Under the pieces are notes generated by a model. That model was not told where the DNA came from, made no database searches, and saw only the letters and a list, made by a program, of their open reading frames with translations. From Halorubrum aethiopicum (GTDB lineage Archaea > Halobacteriota > Halobacteria > Halobacteriales > Haloferacaceae): a stretch of DNA of 64,000 nucleotides. This document shows, piece by piece, positions 50,501 through 58,713 of this stretch. How positions within the stretch are numbered: position 1 is the stretch's first letter; each line of letters starts with the position of its first letter. The position numbers were made by a program, and so were the translations under genes. The stretch covers positions 2,542,001 to 2,606,000 of the forward strand of contig NZ_LOAJ01000001.1 in NCBI RefSeq assembly GCF_001542905.1, read 5' to 3'.

Positions 50501-51661
50501 ATGATCGATTATTTCGATTTGGAGGCGTCGCTCTCCCAGGAGGAACGGCTGCTCGTCGACTCCGCGCGGTCGTTCGTCGAGGGCGAGATCGACGACATGG
50601 GGGAACACTGGATCGAGGGCACGTTCCCGACGGAGATCATCCCGAAGATGGGCGAGATGGGCTTTTACGCGCCGAACCTCGAGGGGTACGGTCTGCCGGG
50701 GGTCAGCGAGACCTCCTACGGCCTCCTGATGCGCGAGCTGGAGGCGTGTGACTCGGGGCTCCGGTCGATGGCGAGCGTCCAGGGCGCGCTCGTGATGTAC
50801 CCGATCCACGCGTTCGGCAGCGACGAACAGAAGGAGGAGTGGCTCCCCGCCCTCGGCGAGGGCGAGGCCGTCGGCTGCTTCGGCCTGACCGAGCCCGAGC
50901 ACGGGTCGAACCCCTCGGCGATGGAGACGCACGCCGAGAAGGAGGGCGACGAGTACGTCCTGAACGGCTCGAAGACGTGGATCACGAACTCCCCCATCTC
51001 CGACGTCGCCGTCGTCTGGGCGCGCGACCGGAGCGAGGAGGACGACCCGGTTCGCGGGTTCCTCGTCGAGACCGACCGCGATGGCGTGACGACCAACAAG
51101 ATCGACGAGAAGCTCAGCCTCCGCGCGTCGATCACCGGCGAGATCGCGCTCCAGAACGTCGAGATCCCCGAGGAGAATCGGCTCCCCGGCGTCTCGGGCA
51201 TGAAGGGGCCGCTGTCGTGTCTGACCCAGGCGCGCTACGGCATCGCGTGGGGCGCGGTCGGCGCGGCCCAGGACTGCTTCGAGACCGCCCGCCAGTACGC
51301 CACCGACCGCGAGCAGTTCGGCAAGCCCATCGGCGGCTTCCAGCTCCAGCAGCGCAAGCTCGCGGAAATGGCGACCCAGATCACGCTCGCCCAGCTGCTC
51401 GCCCACCGCCTCGCCGAGCTCAAGGAGTCCGGCGAGATGCGCCCGCAGCACGTCTCGATGGCCAAGCGGAACAACGTCCGGATGGCCCGCGACCAGTCGC
51501 GGATCGCCCGCGAGATGCTCGGCGGCAACGGGATCACGGCCGACTACTCCCCGATGCGACACATGACGAACATGGAGACCGTCTACACCTACGAGGGCAC
51601 CCACGACATCCACACGCTCATCCTCGGCGAGGACCTGACCGGGATGCAGGCGTACCAGTAG
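50501..51661 (+). CDS. Acyl-CoA dehydrogenase (glutaryl-CoA dehydrogenase-like)
   Basis: A 386-residue flavoenzyme. The N-terminal helical domain starts LSQEERLLVDSARSFVEGEI. GCFGLTEPEHGSNPSAMET (about 126-144) and the FAD-contacting KTWITNSPISDVAVVWAR (about 159-176) follow. The catalytic Glu is expected in METVYTYEGTHDIHTLILGEDLTG near the end (about 356-379). TYEGTHDIHTLILGR-like C-termini are typical of glutaryl-CoA dehydrogenases. GTTATTTATCC (about 50470-50480) is a TATA element 25 nt before the ATG, implying a leaderless mRNA. Confidence 0.88.
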   Translation: MIDYFDLEASLSQEERLLVDSARSFVEGEIDDMGEHWIEGTFPTEIIPKMGEMGFYAPNLEGYGLPGVSETSYGLLMRELEACDSGLRSMASVQGALVMYPIHAFGSDEQKEEWLPALGEGEAVGCFGLTEPEHGSNPSAMETHAEKEGDEYVLNGSKTWITNSPISDVAVVWARDRSEEDDPVRGFLVETDRDGVTTNKIDEKLSLRASITGEIALQNVEIPEENRLPGVSGMKGPLSCLTQARYGIAWGAVGAAQDCFETARQYATDREQFGKPIGGFQLQQRKLAEMATQITLAQLLAHRLAELKESGEMRPQHVSMAKRNNVRMARDQSRIAREMLGGNGITADYSPMRHMTNMETVYTYEGTHDIHTLILGEDLTGMQAYQ

Positions 51662-51978
51662 GGAGCAGCAGTCGACCTTCGTGGACGAAGGCTGACGGCT
51701 CCGAGACGGATCGCGCTCTCGGTAGTTCTCGCGTGATTCGTCCGGAACTCTACCAGATCAGAGGGATGTTCCGATAACCGTGCGAAATACAGAGCGCGAG
51801 TCTCGCGTGGGAACTCCGCGAGAGTGCGAGCGTTGAATTCGTTTAGTACAGAGGAGTTACTGGTCAGTCGGAACGTTTGATCAGTTACCAGCTGTCCCGA
51901 CGGGATCTGATTCCTCCCCAAGTCCGCCACCTCACAGGTATGCTTGTAACAGGAGTTCGTGCTGGGCTCCCCCAGTCA
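51662..51978. other. Intergenic region with one dispersed repeat
   Basis: No gene is seen. 51781-51800 reads TGCGAAATACAGAGCGCGAG, a member of the repeat family seen inside the island, followed by a hairpin TCTCGCG-TGGGAACTC-CGCGAGA (51801-51822). Base composition drops here, marking the left edge of a second lower-GC block. Confidence 0.5.
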
Positions 51979-53337
51979 CTATTTGTGAACGCGCATTCGG
52001 ACATCCTCGGACGGCTGCAACGTCAGTTCCATGTTTATTTCGGGCTGGGGCGAACTCAACAGCTCGAAGTCTACACGTCGGGCAATAATCGGGATGATAT
52101 GCTTCAGTTCCATCATCGCAAAGTGCATCCCGATACATTGGTGGGGACCACCGCCAAATGGGAAGTACGCAAAGTCCGGCCGCTCGTCGCTTCGCTCCGC
52201 AGTAAAACGCTCAGGGCGGAATTGGTCGGGTGCGTCAAACCATCGGTCATCACTATGGACGGTGAACTGTGGGAGGAGAATTTTCGTCCCTTCAGGAATG
52301 TGGTAGCCACCGAGCTCTGTGTCCTCGGTGGCCTCGCGGAACAGCATTCCTGCGGGCGGATACAGCCGCATCGCCTCTTTGGCGATGTGCTCAGTAACGG
52401 AGAGATCAGAGAGATCGTCGGCCGTCGGTGGACCGTCCAGCACGGTCGTAACCTCGGCCTCCAGTCGGTTGCGATCCTCCGGGTTGGTTGCCAGTAGGAG
52501 CCACGTGAAGGTCAGTGCCATCGCGGTCGTCTCGTGCCCAGCGATGAGGAACGTAATGAGATGATCGTGGATCTCCTCGTCACTCATGGAGTAGTCGTGG
52601 TCGTCCTCCTTTTCAAGCATCGTCGTCAGGAGGTCGTCGTACTGACCCGGATTCGCCCGTCGCTCCTCAATGAGCGTGTCGACGGTCGCATCGAAGGCAT
52701 CCATCGCCTGTTCGTACCGGCGGTTCCTGTGTGTCGGAACCCACGACGGCAGCAGTATTTCGACGGCCCCGGAACCGCTCATGTCGGCCATCGCCTGGAG
52801 TTCGTCGGCGGCGTCCGTAATCACCTCCCGGTGCTCCCCGAGGTCAAAATCAAAGAGTGAGTTCGTCAGGATCGAGAGCGTCAGCTGTGAGAACTCCTCG
52901 TTGATGGCGATCTCTTCGCCGTCGTCCCACTCGTTGATCAGCCGTTCCGTGGCGGCAACCATCGCCGAACTGAACCCTTCCAGCCGGTCCAGCCCAAACA
53001 TCGGCTGGAGGAAGTGCCGCTGTCGTTTCCACTCCTCACCCCGGGTGAACGTGAGTCCCCGCGGTGCGATCTCGTAATCGAGAAGTTCTTTGAGTTCATC
53101 GAAGTTCCATCGCTCGTAGGTTCCCTGTCCCAGTAACACGTCACCGATGTAATCGGGATGGAAGACAGCGACAGCGTCGATACGCGGGAACTCACAGTGG
53201 ACGACGTCGCCGTATGTTGTAAGCTCGTCGAAAAACCCCATAGGCTGTTTGACATACTGATGCGTATTTCCCAGCACCGGGAGACCATCGGGACCGGGTG
53301 GGAGTTCGTCATCGCCGCTCTCCGAAGGTGTTCCCAT
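51979..53337 (-). CDS. Cytochrome P450
   Basis: A 452-residue P450. EEWKRQR (101-107) is the C-helix WxxxR. AGHETTA (266-272) in the I-helix carries the oxygen-activating Thr, EAMR (321-324) is ExxR, and FGGGPHQCIG (394-403) holds the heme-ligand Cys401. No N-terminal membrane anchor is present, so it is a soluble monooxygenase. Its redox partners are not in the window. The promoter has a TATA-like TAATATTA (about 53374-53381) with a perfect 18-bp palindrome upstream, and a bat-like regulator gene lies next upstream. Confidence 0.93.
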   Translation of the reverse strand: MGTPSESGDDELPPGPDGLPVLGNTHQYVKQPMGFFDELTTYGDVVHCEFPRIDAVAVFHPDYIGDVLLGQGTYERWNFDELKELLDYEIAPRGLTFTRGEEWKRQRHFLQPMFGLDRLEGFSSAMVAATERLINEWDDGEEIAINEEFSQLTLSILTNSLFDFDLGEHREVITDAADELQAMADMSGSGAVEILLPSWVPTHRNRRYEQAMDAFDATVDTLIEERRANPGQYDDLLTTMLEKEDDHDYSMSDEEIHDHLITFLIAGHETTAMALTFTWLLLATNPEDRNRLEAEVTTVLDGPPTADDLSDLSVTEHIAKEAMRLYPPAGMLFREATEDTELGGYHIPEGTKILLPQFTVHSDDRWFDAPDQFRPERFTAERSDERPDFAYFPFGGGPHQCIGMHFAMMELKHIIPIIARRVDFELLSSPQPEINMELTLQPSEDVRMRVHK

Positions 53338-53373
53338 GGTACCACCACCATCAACGTGTTAGAAAATGAGTAA

Positions 53374-53420
53374 TATTAGAGATTTTCACTCTGAGGAATA
53401 TCCTCTACGGGCCCGTAGAG
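53374..53420 (-). promoter_or_regulatory. P450 promoter with 18-bp palindrome
   Basis: CTCTACGGGCCCGTAGAG (53403-53420) is a perfect palindrome. It lies about 25 bp upstream of a TATA-like TAATATTA (53374-53381), itself about 40 nt before the P450 start at 53337. Upstream placement suits an activator site. The rest of 53338-53607 shows no gene. Confidence 0.55.
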
Positions 53421-53607
53421 CCCCGTCGCAGCAAACACAGTTGATCCATCCGGTACAACCAGTTATCGAACGACACCGGCATCAAGTACGCACTCGACAT
53501 TGTCAAACGAGTGTTGGGGCGTCCGGTACACAGAATCAGGAGAGGCAGCGAGGGTCATTCTGTTGGCTCTATCTGTCTCCGCCTCGCCATATCTCTCGGC
53601 GCGTTCG

Positions 53608-54282
53608 TCATAACGACGAGTTAAACGCCATCAGTCCGGCCCTGACGAGTTTGGCCTCGCCTCTTTGTAGATGGTCACTCGCTGTGTTCGGCGCACAGCC
53701 CATCTCGTCGGCGATGTCGGCGTGTGTCGCCTCGCGCGGTGTATCGTAGTATCCCAATTCGACGGCTACCTGAAGCGCCTCCTGTTGTCGATCGCTCAAC
53801 GTTGTGGTGGGGTTCACGTCGGCACTTGGGAACGGCTGAATCGCGTCAATATGGACGGAAACACTCTCAGGGAGGTTATCAACCGTCGACTGTAATGTCG
53901 TCGGGTCCCCGACAATATGGCCGTGGATACGGCCATCACGGTAGACGAGTGGTCGCCGAACCACCAGTCCACTGCGGTCGATCGCGGTCGCGGACCCTCC
54001 GAAGATTGGGAGCTCCTCGTCACGTAGTTCGATGAGTGCGTACGAGACACGAGCGGCGGCCGCTGAGAGTTCGACCGACTTGACGCCTGGCGTCTCCCGT
54101 GCTAGTTCAGCAAACCGGGCTCCATCGCCAGCGATCGCGTATATATGGGTCGACAGCTCCGAATCGCCGCGGTTCCAGTCGACGGCCCGTGCTTCGTCGT
54201 GAGCCTCTTCATCCAGCAAATACCGCAGGAACGGGGGTGCGCGGTCGAGATCTGGACGGACTGTGATTCGGATGTGTTTCAT
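53608..54282 (-). CDS. Bat-like HTH-10 transcriptional regulator
   Basis: A 224-residue protein starting MKHIRITVRPDLDRAPPFLRYLL. The N-terminal region (about 1-155) is the bat-associated sensor module. TLSDRQQEALQVAVELGYYDTPREATHADIADEMGCAPNTASDHLQRGEAKLV (about 161-213) is the HTH-10 domain with recognition helix around CAPNTASDHLQRGE. It lies 270 bp upstream of the P450 gene on the same strand and is divergent from a quinone-reductase-like gene, either of which it may control. Confidence 0.82.
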   Translation of the reverse strand: MKHIRITVRPDLDRAPPFLRYLLDEEAHDEARAVDWNRGDSELSTHIYAIAGDGARFAELARETPGVKSVELSAAAARVSYALIELRDEELPIFGGSATAIDRSGLVVRRPLVYRDGRIHGHIVGDPTTLQSTVDNLPESVSVHIDAIQPFPSADVNPTTTLSDRQQEALQVAVELGYYDTPREATHADIADEMGCAPNTASDHLQRGEAKLVRAGLMAFNSSL

Positions 54283-54526
54283 AGCTACTGGCAGTGTTCG
54301 GTATGACACTCCGTTACGGCTAAAATTCACCCCTCTACTGACAGTTCTGCCTGCTGCTGTACGTTTCTAACATAAACCCCTGGAGTATCATCCACAGAAC
54401 CGCTACTCGGGATGCCCCGCATGTGGTAGATGTGATGGCGACGAACCCAACCACGAACGATATGCGATGGCGCACCGCTCTGGCGAGTACCATCCCGGCA
54501 ACCCACCTGTCTGAGGTGACCCAATC

Positions 54527-55486
54527 ATGAAAGCCGTTCGCTACCACGACTACGGCAGTACAGACGTGCTCCAGGTCGACGAGGTCGACCAGCCGACACC
54601 CGACCGCGACGAAGTCTTGGTCGAAATGCGGGCTGCCAGCGTCAATCGTGTCGATGTGATGTTCCGTTCCGGTCAGTACGGAAACCTTCCTCTTCCGTCG
54701 ATTCCTGGCGGTGACGGCGCGGGCCGCGTTGCGGCGGTCGGTGAGGACGTCGAGACGTTCGAATCCGGTGACCGAGTCTTCGCATCCGGCATGGATCGTG
54801 CCGAGGGCGGCACCTTCGCTGAGTACGCCACGATCCCGGCGGAGAAACTGGCGCGTCTGCCAGAAAACGTGTCGTGGACGGCTGGGGGTGCCATCGGTAA
54901 CGTCGGTGCCACTGCCTGGACGGCACTAGAGGAACTCGTCGGCATCCAAGCCGGTGACCGCGTCCTCATCCACGGCGGCTCCGGCGGTGTCGGCCACGCC
55001 GCAGTCCAGATTGCCGCCCACAGCGGGGCCGAGGTTATCACGACGGCTGGGTCGGAGGAGGCTCGGGCCCGGCTACAGGAACTCGGAGCGTCTGTCGCGT
55101 TCGATTACGAGAATGATTCGCTCGCCGAGGACATTTTGGCTGCGACCGACGGTGCTGGTGTCGAAACGGTCCTCGACCATCGGCTTGAAGAGTATCTCGC
55201 CCTCGATCTGTCGGTCGTCACCGAGGGCGGGACGATCATCAGCACGATGGGCCACGTCCCTGAGACGAACGGCCGTCCCCTCTACAACAAGGAAGTGACC
55301 ATCCAGCCGCTCAAGATGGATAACCATCCGACTCGACAGCCGGTGCTGGAACGACTCGCTCGCTTGATGAAGCAGGATACAATTACCCCTGTCGTCGCCG
55401 ACACCTACTCCTTCGATGACGCCGCCCGGGCCCACCAAGAGATACTTGCCGGCGGGTACGTGGGGAAACTCGTCGTAACACCCTGA
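54527..55486 (+). CDS. Quinone-reductase-like medium-chain dehydrogenase
   Basis: A 319-residue zinc-free MDR enzyme. MKAVRYHDYGSTDVLQVDEVDQP starts the GroES-like domain, and PGGDGAGRVAAVGEDV is at about 65-80. The NADPH motif is VLIHGGSGGVGHAAVQIAAHSG (about 147-168), followed by GASVAFDYENDSLAEDI. It should reduce quinones or enones with NADPH. Divergent from the bat-like regulator (244-bp gap), hence a candidate target. Confidence 0.87.
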   Translation: MKAVRYHDYGSTDVLQVDEVDQPTPDRDEVLVEMRAASVNRVDVMFRSGQYGNLPLPSIPGGDGAGRVAAVGEDVETFESGDRVFASGMDRAEGGTFAEYATIPAEKLARLPENVSWTAGGAIGNVGATAWTALEELVGIQAGDRVLIHGGSGGVGHAAVQIAAHSGAEVITTAGSEEARARLQELGASVAFDYENDSLAEDILAATDGAGVETVLDHRLEEYLALDLSVVTEGGTIISTMGHVPETNGRPLYNKEVTIQPLKMDNHPTRQPVLERLARLMKQDTITPVVADTYSFDDAARAHQEILAGGYVGKLVVTP

Positions 55487-55535
55487 CCGCCGAACACTAA
55501 GAACGCTGACCATATGATTTAGGTCCACATCCTGT

Positions 55536-55739
55536 TCAGCGCTTCAGATAACCTGTGTCCCACAAGAACAGGACGGTAAATGTACCGAAGAATACAATAA
55601 TTAAGGCCAGCCTTTCTGGGGTCCTCGGTTCAGGGTCCTCTCCGAGGAAGATGCCAATAACGATGGCGACGAGAAGTGAGGCGAAAAGATACACGATGTA
55701 CTTACCAAATGCTCGGCTCAGGTTTAGATCGTTTGCCAT
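55536..55739 (-). CDS. Small two-helix membrane protein
   Basis: A 67-residue protein with a polar head, helix YIVYLFASLLVAIVIGIFLG (about 14-33), a charged loop EDPEPRTPERL and helix ALIIVFFGTFTVLFLWDTGYL (about 45-65). Start ATG 55739; convergent with the quinone-reductase-like gene. Function unknown. Confidence 0.55.
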   Translation of the reverse strand: MANDLNLSRAFGKYIVYLFASLLVAIVIGIFLGEDPEPRTPERLALIIVFFGTFTVLFLWDTGYLKR

Positions 55740-56105
55740 ACACGGGTACCTTCAAGACGAGGCATAAATTTCTTACATAGTGGTGGTGCTGGCCGTCGAA
55801 ACGACGGACCTCTCTCACGGTTAACGAAATTAGGCGCTAAATCCCCTTCCTCAAGGAGCGAACCGCGTCAGCGGTGAGCGAGTAGGGTAGGGTAGTTCAC
55901 TCGCTAAGCCAGTACAGCGGCCAATTCTATCGAGAGAACCTGCGCTGAATACAACTCTCTGTATCTCGTACATCGATCCTATCGGTTCGTAAGGATCTCA
56001 ACAGAGCCAAACTCGCGTGAAACCGACGGTGATGCGACCGTGTAGACGGCGACCCGATCGTATCATTCACACAATCGTCAGGAGTCGGAACGAGAAGTAC
56101 GGGCT
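55740..56105. repeat. Intergenic region with a tnpB-type 3'-end remnant and a dispersed repeat
   Basis: 55836-55910 contains CTAAATCCCCTTCCTCAAGG, a hairpin ACCGC-GTCA-GCGGT (55862-55875) and GAGTAGGGTAGGGTAGTTCA (55880-55899). This resembles the sequence after tnpB in haloarchaeal IS1341/IS605-type elements, where the guide-RNA scaffold lies; no tnpB remains. 55942-56008 is a dispersed repeat starting CGCTGAATACAACTCTCTG and ending ATCTCAACAGAGCC. Confidence 0.45.
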
Positions 56106-57344
56106 CTAGCGAGTTCGCGTTGGCAGTTGGATCACTATCCGAGTACCATCCCACGCGCTTTTTTCCACGGTGAGAGTTCCGTCCGAATTTCGAACGATCC
56201 ACCTCGTTAACCACAGACCCAACCCGTTACTGTGGTTGAGTTGCGTCTCTTTCTCCGACGTTAGTACCTCCCGTTCGAATTCGGGGATGCCGGGGCCATT
56301 GTCGGCGACGCTCACAGTCGTCCGTCGACGTACGGACTTTCCACCGGTAGAAACGTCGACCTCTACTAACGGGGTTTCTGCGTCGTTGTGTTCCAGCGCG
56401 TTGTCTAGAACGTTATCCAGCGCGTACGGGAATAGTTCGTGAGCCATGACGGACGCCGAGTCCGGAACTGCCGTCCTGATCTCTGCGTTCGTAAACTCTC
56501 TCTGAAGTCGGTCCACGCGCTCTCTAATCACACGTTTTAGATCGACCGTCGTCAGTTCCACCTCACTTTTATCCCGCAGTTTCTCGATATGCCGCGCGGC
56601 GTCGCTCAGTTCAACGATAGTAGAGAGTCGATCTTCCATCGCTCGGATATGCTCGGAGTCTCCGTCGACACTCTCGGCCAGTAGATCGAGGTGGCCTTGA
56701 ATGATTCCGACGTCGTTCCGGATGTTGTGCCGCAATACCCGGTTGAGAACAGCAAGGCGTTGTTCGCGTTGTTTTTGTTCAGTAATGTCGCTTATTACAA
56801 ACGTAGCTCCCTCGAATCCCTCATCACGTTCCTGAAGCGGGGACGCCCAGATACGCACGTTGAGAACTGACCCACCTTTGCGACGATGTAGCGTCTCGAT
56901 ACCGGTGAGTTGGTGTCCTTCCTGTAGTCGAGCAAAGTGTGCCGCCATGTCCTCGGGGGAGTCCGCTATCACGTCCGGATACGACCGCTGCTTGACCTCC
57001 GGTTCACTCCATCCGAATATTCTCTCGGCGCCGTCGTTCCACAGTTCGATCTGTCCGCTCGCATCGACGGCGAGAATCGCGACGGGGGCCGCCTCAACGA
57101 CACTTGAGAATCGGTTTAGGAGCTGCTCGATCGCTGTTGTCAGCACCTCGATTTCTTCTTCAGTTTCGAGATGACGATCGAGGCCGTTCACCACTTCGGC
57201 GAAGAGATCCTCCGTGAGTTCCTCTTTGTCAGTATTTGAGTTGTTCTGGTATGTGTCCAGAAGAGCCGTTTGAGCCTCCGTATAGCCTTCCTCCGTGAGA
57301 GTACGAAATAAGATACCGACGAGTTGTTCAACGTGCTCACTCAT
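56106..57344 (-). CDS. PAS-domain sensor histidine kinase
   Basis: A 412-residue cytosolic kinase with no membrane helix. Residues 1-75 form a helical N-terminal region, and a PAS domain follows (about 80-190, PVAILAVDASGQIELWNDGAERIFGW). The dimerisation box LRHNIRND has phospho-acceptor H206. The ATPase domain shows the N-box DNVLDNALEHND (310-321), G1 VADNGPGIP (346-354) and G2 GLGLWLTRW. No response regulator is adjacent. The start codon overlaps a DtxR-box-like palindrome, suggesting metal-dependent control. Confidence 0.88.
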   Translation of the reverse strand: MSEHVEQLVGILFRTLTEEGYTEAQTALLDTYQNNSNTDKEELTEDLFAEVVNGLDRHLETEEEIEVLTTAIEQLLNRFSSVVEAAPVAILAVDASGQIELWNDGAERIFGWSEPEVKQRSYPDVIADSPEDMAAHFARLQEGHQLTGIETLHRRKGGSVLNVRIWASPLQERDEGFEGATFVISDITEQKQREQRLAVLNRVLRHNIRNDVGIIQGHLDLLAESVDGDSEHIRAMEDRLSTIVELSDAARHIEKLRDKSEVELTTVDLKRVIRERVDRLQREFTNAEIRTAVPDSASVMAHELFPYALDNVLDNALEHNDAETPLVEVDVSTGGKSVRRRTTVSVADNGPGIPEFEREVLTSEKETQLNHSNGLGLWLTRWIVRNSDGTLTVEKSAWDGTRIVIQLPTRTR

Positions 57345-57379
57345 TTTAGGTCAGCCTAAAATATGCGTCTATTTAAAAA
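57344..57379 (-). promoter_or_regulatory. DtxR-box-like operator and TATA element of the histidine kinase gene
   Basis: TTTTAGGTCAGCCTAAAA (57344-57361) is a perfect inverted repeat with 7-bp arms, close to the recalled DtxR/IdeR half-site TTAGG...CCTAA. It starts on the first base of the ATG (57342-57344). TATTTAAAAA (57370-57379) is a TATA element about 30 nt from the ATG, so transcription should start within the palindrome or at the ATG, and a bound repressor would block it. Confidence 0.6.
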
Positions 57380-57653
57380 CTTCACTTCGGCGGCCTCAAC
57401 ACTCGCCACAGCTGGTCATACACCGTGATTTGGACGTTATTACTAAATGGATGTTTATAGAGGACGATGGAATCGTTTCCGTTAGCAAAGAAGAGAGCCA
57501 AATGTGATGGTTCCGTGATCCGTCGATCCCGGTCTGGTGTGTACATTCTCTTCATCTCACAAGCCATTCCTAACAGAAGTGAGAGCGGTGTCGGCCGGCT
57601 CCGGTCCATGAACCCCCTGTGCTGGGCGAGGAATTCGACGAGTTCGCCTCCGC
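57380..57653. other. Intergenic region, no supported gene
   Basis: A minus-strand frame of 75 codons (57382-57609) is open here, but the peptide is basic and not haloarchaeal in composition, and it has no domain or ribosome-binding site, so it is not called. Base composition rises again at about 57590, marking the right edge of the second lower-GC block. Confidence 0.4.
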
Positions 57654-58625
57654 TCAAGCGACCCGATTGCGGAGGTCGTCGTACGCGCCCGTCTCGACGG
57701 CTCGCTCGACGTTCTCGACGAGGATGTCGGCCCGGCGCTCCCAGTACTTCGGGGTGTGTCCGGAGACGTGCGGGGTGAGGAGGACGTTCTCGAACCCCCA
57801 CAGATCGTGGTCGCTCGGGAGCGGTTCGGGGTCGGTCACGTCGAGGGCCGCCCCGTGGATCACGTTCGACCGGAGCGCGGAGACGAGCGCGGGCGTGTCG
57901 ATGACGCCGCCGCGGGCGACGTTGACCACGATCGCGTCCGTCGGGAGCGCGTCGAGTTCGGCCTCGCCGATCAGCCCCTCCGTGGTCTCGGTGAGCGGAC
58001 ACGAGACGACGAGCACGTCGGTCCGGACCAGCGCCTCCTGGAGGCCGTCGTAGCCGACCACCTCGTCGGTCGGGGAATCCTTCTCCGGCGTGTGCCGGAC
58101 GCCGATCGTCTCCACGTCGAACCCGCCGAAGCGCTCGACGACCGCCTCGCCGATGGAGCCGAGCCCGACGACCGTGACGGTGCTGCCAGCCAGCTCCGTG
58201 AACGACTTGAACCGCCGCCACTCCCGACGCTCCTGTCGTCGCATCCCCTCGTCCAGCCGGCGGGCGAAGGTGAGCACCCACCCGAGCACGTGTTCGGCGA
58301 TGTTGGGGCCGTGGACGCCCGAGGCGTTCGTGACGGCGATCCCCCGGTCGGCGAGCGCCTCGAGCGGGAGGTGGTCGACGCCCGCGGAGTTACACGCGAA
58401 CAGCCGCAGGTTCTCGGCGGCGTCGAGCTCGTCGGCGCTCAGCCACTTCCCGGCGACGACTGTCGCCTCCGCGAGGTACCGTCGTCGCTCCTCGGCGGTC
58501 CGGGCGAGCCGGACCGTGTGGTCGGGGAGGCGGTCCTGAAGGATCTCCGCGTAGTCGGCGGCAGGGATCCCGTGTGCGTCGTGGTCGAGCACCGCGATGT
58601 CCGTGGTGGTCGGGTCCGTGTTCAT
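57654..58625 (-). CDS. D-isomer-specific 2-hydroxyacid dehydrogenase
   Basis: A 323-residue NAD-dependent enzyme. The Rossmann motif is VTVVGLGSIGEAVVERFGG (about 143-161). The catalytic Arg is in VNVARGGVIDTPALV (about 225-239), the Glu in VTDPEPLPSDHDLW (about 254-267) and the acid/base His in LLTPHVSGHTPKYWER (about 274-289). Related to phosphoglycerate, glyoxylate or hydroxypyruvate reductases; substrate open. ATG 58625 starts MNTDPTTTDIAVLDHD. Confidence 0.85.
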   Translation of the reverse strand: MNTDPTTTDIAVLDHDAHGIPAADYAEILQDRLPDHTVRLARTAEERRRYLAEATVVAGKWLSADELDAAENLRLFACNSAGVDHLPLEALADRGIAVTNASGVHGPNIAEHVLGWVLTFARRLDEGMRRQERREWRRFKSFTELAGSTVTVVGLGSIGEAVVERFGGFDVETIGVRHTPEKDSPTDEVVGYDGLQEALVRTDVLVVSCPLTETTEGLIGEAELDALPTDAIVVNVARGGVIDTPALVSALRSNVIHGAALDVTDPEPLPSDHDLWGFENVLLTPHVSGHTPKYWERRADILVENVERAVETGAYDDLRNRVA

Positions 58626-58713
58626 CGTCCGGGCGTCGACGCGGGGAGACAAAGTACCCGCGGTCGCGGCGGGGAGGTGGGACGGAGAGCGGTCGGGGCA
58701 CGACGAGGGGCGG

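Noticed and set aside
57382-57609. 75-codon minus-strand frame between the histidine kinase and the 2-hydroxyacid dehydrogenase
   Set aside because: It lacks acidic bias, a ribosome-binding site and any recognisable domain, and sits at a composition boundary.
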